Positions 36,201 through 51,200 of a stretch of DNA of 64,000 nucleotides are shown piece after piece (positions within the stretch are counted from its first letter, which is position 1; each line of letters opens with the position of its first letter). Location: NCBI GenBank assembly GCA_030762175.1, contig CM060837.1:8946001-9010000 (forward strand). Direction: 5' to 3'. This DNA comes from Metallyticus violacea. Lineage: Eukaryota > Arthropoda > Insecta > Mantodea > Metallyticidae. A model generated the notes under the pieces. That model saw only the letters and a program-made list of their open reading frames with translations. It was not told where the DNA came from and ran no database searches. A program made the position numbers and the translations under genes.

Positions 36201-39200
36201 TTAAATTCTATCATAGCCTTATAAATCCTTATATTATGAACATCCATGTTTGATGTAATAAAAAAAAACTTCCTTAATGCTTTCGCAGCAGATTACTCTT
36301 TTACCAGCATCATTTGTATGCATTCGTTTCAATCTCTTAGGTCATTTAATTTAATTCCCAGATAAATAAAATCCTAATATATTGAATTTATTTTCCTCCC
36401 ATCCAGTAGCCATTTTTCCTCTTTCATCACTTTATTTTCTTTTTCAAATACTAGCACTTTCATTGTAACCGTATCAATTTAAAATTCCATTTCTTACAAT
36501 ATCTCTTAATTTCCTCCAGTGTATGATGTAAACCTATTGCTGTAAAAGACCCAGTTATTTAATCATCTGCATAAAGTAGCCTTAGAATTTCTATATCATC
36601 ATCATCATCATCATCATCATCATCGTCGTCGTCGTGTATGATGTAAACCTATTGCTGTAAAAAACCCAGTTATTTAATTATCTGCATAAAGTAGCCTTAG
36701 AATTTCTATATCATTCATCATCATCATCATCATCATCATCATGTTTATTGACCTGTTATAGTCTAGCATTATATCATCAATAAAAATGATTTAAAAAAAC
36801 CTGGGTTTACATTTTTAATATACAACACTGAATTTTTTTTCTTTCTTGTTCATCCACAGATTTGGAGCATTACATATCACAGCTGGCTTACATTTATCTT
36901 TTTATTATGGGCAGTATTCCTGTGGATTTTGCCAAAGCACCAAAGCACAATGATGCAATGTTCCCCATTTGTTGTAATGTATGGGGAATTTTTGTTGGTA
37001 CTACAATATTTATATGGAATGGACATAATACATGAAGAATTTCCACAGATACAATTTGTCAAACAGTTTCAAATTGGTTTTTTGAGAGCTCAGGAACCTG
37101 TGTGCATTCCATTATTTATAAAGGTAAACACATTAAAAACTACATTTATTCTGACATTCTTTTGTGTAATATTTTACCTGTTCTTAAAAATAATACAATA
37201 ATTATCTGAGTATTCAAGAAATGTATCACACTCCTTAATGGTATTAGAATTTGTTATAAATTCATTTATTTATTTGTAATATATAGGGTATCAATTGAAG
37301 AGCACAGTCCTTATTAAAGTTAGCATAATTTCACTATTTCATTTCACAAACATGTGTGAAACACAACCAATGATTGTTTGTTCACAATTTCTTCTTCAGC
37401 AATTGTGTATTGCAATAAAGAAAGCAAGTATAGCAATTAACATTCCATGCAATTACAGTTTGTAACTGTCTACTAGGACTAACATGCCCAGATGTGGACT
37501 GTAATGTGCTATGTTACTAACAGCATTCATTGCATAAGTGATTCTCCAGTTAAATTTCATGCTTTGTGTATACTTCAGAGAAATGGCTAACACAACGCAT
37601 GGGAAGCATATTTTCATTGACTTCAAAGCATTGTTGACTGAATAGATTTCCAATATGGAAGACAATGGAATGTAATAAACAGAATATGTATTATAGTTCT
37701 TTTTTTATTTAAAAGCAATCACTAGATTTTTCAGGACATAAAAATTTTGAGCACTAGTCCTCCAGTATAGACTTTAAACCATGGATCCCATGTTAAAGGA
37801 ATCAATATCTGAAAAAATAGGTCCCGAGATAAAATTATTATCTGCTTCATGTCCAAGTAATACCTTAGTTCCTGCCAGATGGTGATGGAGGCAATGCCTC
37901 TCTGTAGGAAAGTAAACTTAACTAAATTCTACTTGATAACTGAAATTTCCCATATTCAGTAAGGAATACATTATCAAGTGTAAAATAAATTAAAAAAACA
38001 GCTTAAACAATAATATAACAAATTATTATTCAGGAAATCACTCAAATTTCACTAATTTTGTTATATTATACTATATTTCACTGTGAAAATCCCTGTTATT
38101 CAAAATAAGTTTAAACAGTAATCACTCTGCACATCCAATAGTGAATGGGTCATTATCACATAATATTTTCCAACATTTGAGTACATCTCTGCTCAGTGCT
38201 TTATGCTTTTAGACTATTATGATATGCATTAATCGTTTGTTACATTTTCAGACACTTTATATGTTTTCATTCTGGATAACCATGCGCGAGTTTAAGAAAA
38301 AACAGTTTTATGAAAAATCTCTATTAAGACCACAAAATGAGCCAGAATCATCACAAACAGGTTGGATGATTTTCTGTATATGTAGTTTCTTGCATCATCA
38401 TGTACTTAAACCATTTAAGCTTAACCAAATGTATGTAAAAATATCATGGAAATGTCATTGTTATTTAGAGCATCATGAGTTGGAAAGGAATATAAATGTA
38501 ATTAAATGTACTTACAAAACTGTTAACAATGGAATGGTATATACATAAACAATGTAATACAGTTTTTTTCACACTAACTCCATTCACTTACATAAAATTT
38601 GGACATATGTTTCGGGAGTGATCCCTCCCATCTTCAGCCTGTAGATAAACTGTTGTTATACGTGGTGGTTGGGTCTCTTGATGTTCTTGTGGTGGCATCT
38701 GTTGGTTCTATTAGGAATTTGCTGAGTTCATCCAATGGAGGGAAATCAAAATTCATCAAATTATCCTTATTTTTTGTAATGAAAATATTTTCCCAAGTGG
38801 AACAAAAGTCACTAGAATTTGCCATTTCTGCCAACAGAACAAAAGTCAGGTATTTACGAAATGGAATGTGCAGAGTGCGATAAAAAATACATTGGAAAAA
38901 CGAAGAGGAATTTGGGAATCCGGAAAAAAGAACACTTCAGAAATATTTGCTTAAAACAAATTGATAAATCAGCAATAGCAACGCACTTTTGGAATAAAAA
39001 TCATGAAATTAAACCAGAGATAAAACTACTTAAACAACTTCATAATGCAATAGAACTTTCCACTTGGGAAAACATTTTCATTACAAAAAATAAGGATAGT
39101 TTGATGAATTTCGATTTCCCTCCATTGGATGAACTCAGCAAATTCCTAATAGAACCAACAGATGCCGCCACAAGAACATCAAGAGACCCAACCACCACAT

Positions 39201-42200
39201 ATAACAACAGTTTAACTACAGGCTGAAGATGGGAGGGATCACTCCCGAAACATATGTCCAAATTTTATGTAAGTGAATGGAGTTAGTGTGAAAAAAACTG
39301 TATTACATTGTTTATGAATATAAATGTGTTAGCCTTACTGCAAAAGATGAGCTTTAATTAAGCTTTAATAAGTTGAATATAAATTATACATTTTATGTTT
39401 TTCACAAGAGTTGTAAGTCTATTTCTTTTCTATCTGAAAAACTGAAATGGTTCATAATAATTAAGATAGTTGTATGATTGAGTCAAACTACATACTCTTA
39501 TTGGCTCCTCCTACTTGATCAAATGTGGAACATGTTTCACAGACCATTGTTTGCTTCCTCAGCTAACTGTCAACTGTTGGATTATTCACTGTGTTGCTTT
39601 GGGGATGTATATTCTGCTCTGATATCCAGCAGTCAACTGTTTGCTGAGGATGTGAATGATGATCTGTGAAACATGGTCTACATTTAAACAATAAGTGGAG
39701 CCAATAAGAGTGAACAGTTTGACTCAATTATACAACAATCTTGATTATATGAATAGCTTCACTGTACAAGTTCCAGTTAGCATTCCAAGTTAAGTTTATA
39801 ATTTTTTTTTCTGAGGAATATTTACAAATAATGTCAGAAAACAAAAATTATGAACAATTCTAGTAGTGTTGGAATAGATACTAAAATATTATCATACTTT
39901 CATTTTAAATAATACATTTTGCATACTCCTTATGGTGGCTGCATGCTGCTTACCTCATGCAGACACGTGCCCTTTATTAAATGTCACTATTATGGATAAC
40001 TGTATGCAAAGTTAATATTTAAATTTTCTTTCAAAACAGTTCTGATCACCATACACAGAATTATTTTATTTTTTGTAATACTATCTATTATCCTTGAATT
40101 TTCTAATTATGTTTATTTTTTTCTTCTTTCAATTTAACAGCTGAAAGACCAAGCCAACTTTCAAGGATAAAAATGAAGCTAGTACAAAATATTTTAACCA
40201 AATTTTGGATTTGGATTGTCATCATCATGTTTATTCTTATTGGTATTACTAGAAAAACTGTTACAGTGTTCGACATTATATATGCAGCCCTCTTGCTTAT
40301 TTTCTTGCTGGTTTTTCAAGTAAGTACACTCATAACAAACAAAGCTTAGAGATCTTTGCAGTCATGTAAAAAGGTGAAATATTTAATAATATATACTGCA
40401 AACCAAAAGTTTCCAGAAAAACTTGATCAAGCGATTGAGGGGGGAGGACTTCATTACATTACAAACAGCTTCATTGTTCCATAAATAATGAGATTTTTTC
40501 TTTGCTGGACCACTCCAGGCACAACTGCTGACCATTTGGTTCAAGATGGTACCGCAATGAACAGGAGTCAGAGCATCCACTGATGAATTTTGAAATTCCA
40601 GAAGTGGATAATATTCTGTACAAGTTCTTCCATAGACCACCAGAACCCCTTACAGACATTTGTCTCTCTAACTCCAGCATGACACATTAGTTCATCAGCT
40701 GACAATGTGACTGACAGGTCATGAAACATGTCCTGAATTTTAACAGTTTAAAGAGTGAAATGCTTAAGAGGGTTGAAGATTTTAACCATTTTAACCATTT
40801 TAGAATTTTAACCCTTCCCATGGGAAAGAGATTTTAAAAATAGGTTTTATATAAAGCAATTACATATGTTTTACTGTGTTGATTCTGATCAAGTTTTACA
40901 TTGTCCTAGATCATATTTAAGGATAGAATGAAGTATGAAAAGCAAATATTCCTAATAGTATTTGTAATTACCCTATTTACAAATAGCCTGAAATTGAATT
41001 TTTTTAATTAGATGCTTAATATGCTTATCCTATTGTAAATTATATTCAATTGCCAAGATAATTTATCCAATCCAGCTCACTGTTTTCATGAACTTCAGGG
41101 CATTCCCCTCTGGCTTGGAGGTACTGTAACAGACTTCTAAAGTCAGGTTGCCCATAGGGTGCTGCTATGTTTTCCCATTGGAGATGATGGTGAAGGTGAT
41201 ATGGGTCAAGATATTATATTAATTGCAAAAAATTTGTAAAAATGTATAATTTCATCCAATTTAAAAATTGATTAGTCCAAGTTTCTATGTATAACTTGAC
41301 GCTATTTTCAAGGAAATTAAAAAACTATGGCAGAGGATCAAATATTATTCCTGATTGCTCATGGAAAAAAGAGTTATGGCATTCTGATTAACTACAAGTT
41401 ATGATTGTCTGGCAAAGCATTCGAATAGATTTGGACTAATTTATTGATCATTCTATCCATTATGCAACCTTAAGGAAGAGATGGGTCAGAATCTCCTTCA
41501 GTGATATCCACCTGCTTCTACTAAATTGTTTTCTGGTAAAAAATGTTGTAGAGCAAGGGAGTTAAGAACTTCATTGGCAATATATCAGCATCAGTTAACA
41601 AATAATAAAAATAACAACATCATGAGTGACTTCTTGACAACAATTCTGTCAGAAAATTAGCCTTGAGGCAATATTTGATTGTATTTTAATATACAAGGTG
41701 TTAATAAACAAGAACAAAATACTTTCATTCTGTGCAGAAGGATCTCAAAGAAATAATTAGAAATAGGAAATCACCCTGGGGCCTATGGTTTCAGATTTTC
41801 ATTTTAGAACTTAAAATAGTCAAAGGATATGTACTCCACTCACTTGCACAAAGCTACACTTTAAATAAATCATATTATGGGTGATATTTTCAGTGATGTT
41901 TGTCATCAATAATATCTTCATTAAAAGACTGCTTCTCATGCACTTCTGTAACTTTTGTTTTACACAATAGGCATGGTATTGGAGCCAGGTGAAAGAAAAG
42001 CAGGCTGTCTCGTTTTAGTTTTGTGACTAAATTTCTTAATTAGACCTCTTTCAATATCCTATAGTCACATATCACATAAAATAACTGATGACAGATATCT
42101 CACAGCACTGTGGAAAAAGTAGAATCTCAACTCTATTGTTAAAGATTCAGTTCCCATTACTGAACAAGTGCAGTGGCATGTAATCTATTTTGCAGATTGT

Positions 42201-45200
42201 AATAATGCAGAATGACAATGTTACACTGTTTATAATAATATGGTTCCCTTTCCCTTTGGTCAGTCCAGATGGTGTAGTAGTAATCATACTTGCCTCATAG
42301 ACCTAAGATTACGGGTTCAATCCCAAACAGTGTCAATGGATTTTTGGGGGGCATAAAAATCCTAAATAGGGCATCCTTCAGAAGGGAAATAAAGCATTGG
42401 ATCCTGTGTCATAGATTTTTGGAACTTAAAAGCACCTTAAGCATGAAAGAAGAGCCTCTGTGAAAAATTATAGGCTATTTCATGCCCTGAATTGAAAAGG
42501 ATACTATTGACCTGAGATGTTAAAGAGCATTCATAAATAAACCAAATCAGCAACAACCTTTCCCTTTGCTCATGCTTATGTCTTTTGTTTCTTTCATTTT
42601 ACTCCCAGGGACAAACGTACAAGCAAAGAGAATTCCTCATATCTGTTTTCATCAAAAATAAATTTAATCTAATACTTAAAAGATATATTTACAGATGCAC
42701 AGAATCAGGTTTTTATATAATTATAGACAAATGCATTCATAAAACTTCAATCTTTTTCAGATCTCATATAAGTTATGGCGCAAAATTACGTACAAATTTT
42801 GGATGATTGTAATTGGCTACTCTATGATAGTGCTGATAATGGTTTATACATATCAGTTTGAAGCTGTTCCTCATTATTTGGGCTTAATTGGCATTTCAAA
42901 AGTCTTGTAAGTAATTTTTAATCAGTAAATTTTGAAACAAAGATATGGTTTAGCTCCAAGGAATACTCTATGATAAGGCCATTAAGAACAATACTGCCTG
43001 TAAGTTAAGAGCAGGGAAGAGCTAATGATTTGGCAAATGTGAATGTAAATAAAAGAAATTAAAAGTATTAAGAGTGATCAACAGAGAAAGAGCAAATATA
43101 TTGAGTACATACTAAAATCAACGTATTTATAGGGAAATCAATATTTTCAACCCATTGGTGAACACTTTAAGCTGCTTAAATTGGGTCTGATGCATTAAGT
43201 GAATTGTAACTAATGACAAATCCAAACTTGAGAAGAAAAAGTGTGTATGTCTGAATTTGTTCAACTTGAGTTATTAATATTTTTGTATTGAGCATAAATG
43301 ACTGCACAATTTGGAAAAAAGCTGGTTGTCCTCTGCACACTCAATCATGTGATTATTATGTGTTATAATGGTGATTGCCACAAAACATTCAGAAGAAAAA
43401 GAACACATGTGAAATATCTGCCTTTTTTCCTTTCATCTTCAGAATAAATTATTGAGCTTTGCTGGATGTGTCCTTGTGTGTGTATGAAGCATTCAGTTTT
43501 TTTCACCTCTAAATATAAAAAAAATGTAATAATTAGAATGGAAGACACTGCAAGTCTCCTAATGGCACTAATTATTTCTTGTTTATATAAATGTTTGTCT
43601 TCAACAATCAAAATACTCAGTTCAATGCATGGTCAATTTAATCCTAGTGTGCTGAAAAATGCTTTTAAATACTCTGGGCATAACAGATAAATTTGTTAGT
43701 TTTTTTATTGCCAAAACCATAAGTTGAATAGTATCTTCTGACCAAAGAGACAAGTCAGAGTCCAATAAAAATACCAGAGGCAATAAGAAAATCTTAGGGA
43801 AACATATTTCCAAATTTATAAAATATGAGAGGTATTATTCCAATATAAAAACCAAGAGGTAAGTACGTGGGTTCTAAACTCAACTTTTCTATCATGTGGA
43901 TACAGAGCTTACAAGGAAAATAAATTTCCTGAAGGAAACATAGCTAAGGGTAAGGAATAACTATATATAAAAGTATTCAATGAATGTTATAATCTATGTT
44001 TTAAATCCCCACAAAAGGATATTTGTGATGAATGTGATTACTTTTAAAAAAATTAATTAATAATGCTAATAATGAAGTAGCATAGATTGAAGCCAAGAGA
44101 GCTTGACAAGAACCACAAGGAAGTGAATAAAAGGTACATTTTGAAAAATATATGACAAATTAGGTGCAAAAAATTAAATGATGATGAACCTGCTAAAATG
44201 CCTTTCAACTTATAGCAACAGTAGCTGCAATTTTTGTATGTATGTAAGCTCTAGGACTCTTAATTTAACACTCCATGATGCAGTGTCCAATGAAGGGTAT
44301 TGCTGGACTGAAACTATTGCTGGAAGAGGAGGGAATAAGAGAGAGCATTCTGTCTACTGAAATGGGCTTGAATACTCTTGAAAGGACAATCTGAGATGGT
44401 ATCATGCAAAATCAAAAATGCATATAGCAATGTAAACCTAGCTTCTTTCACAGCTTTAAAATCTTCAGGATATTAAGTACAGCACTTTCTAAAAGTCTAT
44501 ATGCACATCATAGAAATAAATAACAGTCGTTTACTTAGAAAATGAAAAAAAATGAAGGTTCATTATTTCGAAATTAGATTTGGTAACTCTTCTTAGCTCA
44601 TCCAAACATGTCAAGTAAAGCCTATGAAATGTGAAATGAACATTTCAAACACTTATATTCCCTGAGTACAAACTCTTCTTCCCTATTTATTCATCATAAA
44701 TGATCTTTCCAAGGGTTAAAGTCTCTATTTCTAAACAGAATTATTATGTCTTACAACACATCTTTTATCAAGACCATGTTTTAAAAATTGATCTTATATG
44801 CAGTTGCAGGATTGCTTACAAGAAAAAATTCTACTCATATAGATTGGAGCTAAACCCATCATCTCCACAAAATACTCAAATCTCCAGACATTGACAAAAT
44901 AGATTCCAGAATGTCATACTGTGTTTTATAGAGCTAAGTATTCTACATGATAAAGAAAGAGAATTTCTTCGAAATGAATACTTACTTTGTTAGTTTAGGA
45001 CTTCATAATTTTTATATAGATATTCATCTTTATTGTATTTAGTATCAAAATAATATAACTATATTTTTATTAACTTGTATTCATGATTTACTTAAAATGT
45101 TTCTATCAATTTTTAATGTTTCATTTATCCATCTGTGCAGTCAACATTTATAAATATGTTTTTTAAGTTGGATTGAATGAATATATTTTGAACTTTTAAA

Positions 45201-48200
45201 ATTTGCCCAAAAAGCAAAATACTTAACTGAAAACATTTACAAAATATTTTGTGAAAATTTTAAAAGTAATTAAACCTATTTAATGTATTCAAGCAATAAT
45301 TAGTGCACTTAAGTTTCATTAAGTACAACTCTAAACTTATATTGGAAAGTATCCAAGCTTTCATTATCCCACAAAGAATAAATTACAATTTTGTTGGATA
45401 CTGAACATCAGGACAAAAGAAAGAACTAAGATTGACTTCACAGGACTAGAATATTTCTGCAGCATAAACAACAAAATTCTAGAATTTCAGTATATCAATA
45501 AACCAACAAAAAACATGAGATGAAATGGAAGAACTTTTTCAATTCAAGAACTGGGCGCAACTTTTATTAAAATATCCAATAAAACACTGGCTAAAGACCT
45601 ATTGAATAGAGATAGAAAGCAAACCAATAAAGATATTAGAATGGTTAATGGCCATTCCAGAAACACCTACAGATGATGGGATTCTGGAAATCCCACATGC
45701 TGTCTATATGAACTTGCAAAACACACCTTACTAGAGTGTTAAACTCTGGAAAGACAAAGAACATCTGTATTATGATTCAATCCTTTGTAAAAGGAGAGCA
45801 GGATATGAAAATGACAGGGAACTATTTAGGTAAAGTTAGAGAGAAATGATAAGAATGATGAAAGGCAAAATGTAGAAAGAAATGTAACCTTAGAAATATA
45901 ATAACTGAAGAATATTACAGAGTATTATGGTCACCAATTGACTAATAACCCAGAGTTGTGCAATGGGACAAGAATGTTAACAAGCAACTTAGCAAGTAAG
46001 TATTTTGGTGAATATTAGTTAGGCAAAATTAGCTGATTTATTCAGTTGTTATCTATTAAGAATGTATATAAATTGGTTTGGTTGTCTGATTTTTAAGGAG
46101 ATTTTAGTGATTAGTTGTTATTAATTTGGAGTATACATAATATGAATTAGCTTTGTAGTGAATTAACTGATTGTATATAGTTGTTATTTATTAGGAGTAG
46201 ACATAATGTGATTAGAGTTGTAGCCTGGATATTACAGAAAGGTTGATAACAAAGTAATGGGGATTAGGGTTCAAAATGAATAAACTAATAATTGCATTTG
46301 ATTATTGCAAAAAATGGAATATGCAAATTTTACCAATTTTTGTTGTGTTTGTTAGAAATAAATTCAAATTCAATAGGAGAGTAGTTCCTAAGCTTGTAGG
46401 AAAGATTCTAAAGCTCACTAAAGCTTTAGATCTGAAACTACAAAGTTAGGTTTGAAGGAGAGGAAAAAACATTCTTGTGGCTCAAGAACCAAGGTGTATT
46501 TCTTCATACTCCAACAGCAATAAATCATTCAATTCAACCTACCCAAAGCTACCAAGTGCCTAAATGACATCTAAAAATCAAAGCTCTAAGTTTTACATGC
46601 CTTTAGTAATGTGCAGTTATATATCATTAGAAACAGTTTTTTGCTTTTTCCTGAAAAGTTATGAAAATGGACATGGACACTTTTCTTCTCAGTTATACTT
46701 CTAGGGTTAGTTAAAAGTCCTATCCCGTCTAAATACCTTTTGAAGCATGGGTTCAATGACATAAAACTTGTTATATAAGGATAACTGTATACTGAGATCT
46801 CAAAAAAAATATTAATGACTTTTTTCTGCTTCTTATTTTAAATGTAATACCCAATATATTTTTACATTTTTAATAATGCTTGCTAAGAGCTTTTCAAAAA
46901 ATGCACACACTAGAAATTTGTGTACAAATTTATTGTTGCTAAATCAAGAAAACAAAAGAGTAGTATATAATAAAATACCTCTTTTGTTTAGGGTGTTTTA
47001 TCAGTACAAACATTAATACTGTCCTTTATTTATGATCATGGAATGTTTATTGACAGAGAAATTCTTACTTAATATAAATCTGTCATCTAGTGTATTAATT
47101 AATAATATCTAATATTAAGCAAAAGTGAAAGAATTCTAATTTTAATTATGGGTGACTATGGAGACAGGCAACTATCTCATTGAGAGGCAGCAAATTTATT
47201 TAACAATCTGCATCTGGGTTGCAATTCAATTCTACATAAAAAGTGACAAGGATCATAAAGAAATTTATTCAAACTGAAAGTGTAAAGGACTTACCAAGAT
47301 CAGGTTGCTCAAAAATTGCCACTGATGAGAATTCTTTATTGGATGTTCTCCTCCATGTACTAGAAAAGCCAAAAGTTTCTACTATAATTTGTTTTATTAA
47401 AATCATACATATACCAAAGTTTCATGATGAAAATCCTTATAAGTGCCTAGTAAAATTCAGCTTTTGTAAGGACTATCCAAATAGAAATATGCAATTTTGT
47501 GAATTAATAGTGGAGCATATTAACAACAAAGCAGTTTTTCCTAGACAAATTATATTTTATGCCTGAATAGATTTGTCAACAGATACAACTGTTGATATGG
47601 TCAGATGTAAATCCATAATAGATCAAGAAAAACAAAATGCACTATCCACAAATAATGTTTGGGTTGTTATTGTTGGTGATCATATCATTGGCCCTTTCTA
47701 TTTTAGAGAAACACTAAATAATAATAGATATTTGGATTTGTTTCAAAATCATGTAGTAGGGCTATCTCAAATTTGTTTCCATCCATGTACTACATAGAAA
47801 AGACATCTGTTTCCATCCAATAAGATGGAGCTCCACCTCAGTATATACAGAATGTTCATTGGCAATTAGACTAGGGGTTTCTGGAACAATGGATTGTAGG
47901 AGAGGTCACATAGTGGCCAGCATGATCCCCAAATTTTTAACCTTTGGACTTCTTTTTGTGGGGTCATTTGAAGTCAGTAGCATATTGAGAAAGACTCAAT
48001 AACTTAGAAAGTCTGGAGTATCAAATAATGGAAACAGTGCAAGACATTTCTAAAGCTTGGTTAAGTCAATCCTTAAATGGTTTCCATGACTGACTGGCAC
48101 TTTGTGAAGTAGCTGAGGGCTACCAGTTTGAATACAGAATTTAGATGTTGAGTTAGCTTTGTTTGTTTTTGTTAAGGAGGGAGCTTTTTATTATTTGCTA

Positions 48201-51200
48201 CACTTATTTATTTTCTTGATTTAGTAACATTGTTTACAAAAGTATCTAATGTGAATACTTTTTGACAAGCTCTTAATGAACATTATTGGTAAATGTAAAA
48301 ATATATTGGCTATTCCATTTAAAACAAAAAAATTGGAGTAAGTTCTGGTTAAACTGGAAGTAGAAAAAGTCAGTAATATCATTTTTGAGTTCTCAGTATA
48401 TGGCTATCCCCACACACTGAGTTTCATGTCAATTAACCACAGGATTAAAACATAAATTAGGTGGTGCAGGACTTTTAACTAACCCTGTATAGTGTTAAAA
48501 TTTTACCCTAGCAATTGTTTTTATTACTAAACCTGAAGCACTTACCCTAGCCTAATCAGCATGTATCAGTTTGGTAATTATATTCATATAACTCAAACCT
48601 TGGGGTTAAATTTTAAAGAGTGTTGTACCTAACACATTGGTGCATTAACATTTTTTGTTAATGATTTGCATTGTCTTTTAGCCATGTTTGCTACATTGCT
48701 ACCAGAATGCCTAATATGAGACTCAGCCAGTGTAATAAAATCTTCATTATATACTTTTTCTTCTTTTAATTCTGTTAGACTGAAAAGGAATAAAAATAAA
48801 TAATGGGAGAATAATGGGAATAACATATCTTTGAAACCGGTTCTGTATAATTTTAAGGTTAGTGAAGCATGAAGAGTGTTAAGACAATAGATTCAATTCA
48901 CATGAGCTTCACTGTGTTAGTTCCATATGAAAATAAAAACATTTTTTTTAAAGATTTACAATTTTTAAAAAATTTTAATGGGAGAATTATTTTATCAGTA
49001 GCTTACACATATCTGTTTTGTCTTATATATCAAGTGGTTTCTTAATAATTTGGTGTTTGATGTATATTTTTAAATATTATAAAACAGTAAGTAATAAAAT
49101 AGTTTATTTTATGTTCACAGGCAGAATGTAGGTCTAGTGAAGTATGATACAAGTCAACTTCTTTTGCAGCTAGCTAAACCAACATTCTTTTTGATAATAT
49201 GTGAAATTCAGCTACAATATTTCCATGACAAATTTCTGGTATTGACAGACCCTGAGATGCAAAGGTATATTACTTTTTTATTTATCTGCAGCTATAAATA
49301 GTTTTGATAAAAAAAATAGATTTTTATAACTTCATAACAGCAATTTTATATTTGTATAAAACAAGTAGTAATTTTAAACATTTTGTGGGGAATAAAATAT
49401 AACAAGAAGAGTATTAAACAATGAACATTATGGTTGCTTAAATGATGCAGTAGTCAACAGTCATTTCACAATTTTGGACAAAAACAAAATGCACAACTGA
49501 TGCCTTGTAACTGAGTGCATTTGAAACATAGGCACCAACTTCTGGAAAATAATGGAAAGTCCCATCCACTGTCAAATATTAGTATAGGACTGAAGATTGT
49601 GCATAAGTTTGCTATAACAATGGGTAAGCCCCTCATTATATGATTTGTTAAGAATGTTCACATCCTTTCAAGATAACATGTGTCAACTCTATTGTATTGC
49701 ATGAGAAGCCAAACATAAATATGCCTTTATCACTGCATCAGGCACAATATATATTATTTCATGATCAGAAAAATTGTATCTGAGAGATATCTGCTACATT
49801 TATGGTATTTCCAAAGGCAAAATAATCCATCAAATGAGCATCAAGTTATATCATGTGCATATTGCCAAGAGCTATGGTTTGGATTTCTGTTTCCTACTCC
49901 AGTTCCTTAAGGAATTTAGGTGTCAAATCAGAAGTTTGACTATGCCTTATCCTGATGAACTCAAATTTTTTTGCATGTTTTATGTAGAGCCAGAAAGTCA
50001 GTGTGGTAAATTGGAGTCTTAACTTCATCTTGGTAATATAGGGAGTTGATTTTGAATGTTAAATGCAGTAATAAAGAATTCCATGCAAAAGTTTGATATG
50101 TTAAGATTTAAGTGTACAATTTGAAACACCAACTTAAAACATAGGCTAAAAGCTGTATTTTTAGGCCCTAGTCAGAAAATGATGTAAAAAAGTGATGAAT
50201 GAGACTCTAATTCAAAAACAAATGAGGACCTCTTACTCGAAAGCTAATGTCATAACCATGGTGTCAGAGTGATACATTCAGAAATCTCCCTTCATTATTG
50301 TGTGTTATGCTTTTGAGGAACATCTTCATTAGCCAGTGGCATACTGGCACATTAGAAACTTATAGTCATGGCTTCGAAATTTGAACAGATAGGCCACAGT
50401 GTTTCCTAACCTAAATTGCTTATGTATGATATCTCTACACTCTCTGAAATTTTTCAGTGTAGTTCCTTAACACCATGTACTTGAGACACCATCTATGTGA
50501 AAAAGAGTATTAAAAAAAATCCCTCAAACAGTTTAAAAACAAATGATACAGTACATCATAACACAAGACAGAAAACTGATATACATATCACTAGAACGAA
50601 CACATCAGCTTTTCAAAACAGTACAGTGCATATGGGCATCAAATTACAAATAAATTGCCAAATTATCTAAAACAATAGGCAAGAAAATAAAACTTGAAAC
50701 AGCACTGATGACTTTTCTACTTCATCATTGATTCTACTGTGAATGAATACTTGAAATGGAACTAACTGGAATAAGTGGTGTATATAGAACATGTATATAT
50801 AACTGTAAATAGCTTTCTTTTTGCCATTGAAGTGTCCTGCATCATGTTCATATTTGTGTAATCAATCATTTACAGAATCAATAAAGTATCTATCTCCTGA
50901 AATGTGATAGGGTAATAATTTGTGTACTCAGTTTTTTGTAACATCATTTTCCAATCTGAGGACACAGTTGATGGTATTGTTGGTTATTGTCAAATATATC
51001 CCTAACTTATTTTCTGTTGTTGGGCTATGATTGAAATCAGAGACTTGACTTTCCTCATGATATAAAGTCACAGCTTGCTTGTTTTTTAGCATTTAGAATT
51101 GATTTCACGCAGGTCTTTCCTTTTTTATCCAGCCCAAGGTTGATTTGATGACTACTTGAAATAGTAAAATATCACTTCTTGCATTGTTCTATAATGGAAA

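Noticed and set aside
36598..36741. Short repeated blocks as a possible CRISPR-like array
   Set aside because: Repeats are trinucleotide tracts within a two-copy tandem duplication. There are no spacers and the DNA is eukaryotic.
38599..38883. ORFs in both terminal repeats of the Penelope-like element
   Set aside because: They mirror each other because the sequence is an inverted repeat. Only the central GIY-YIG frame has family features.
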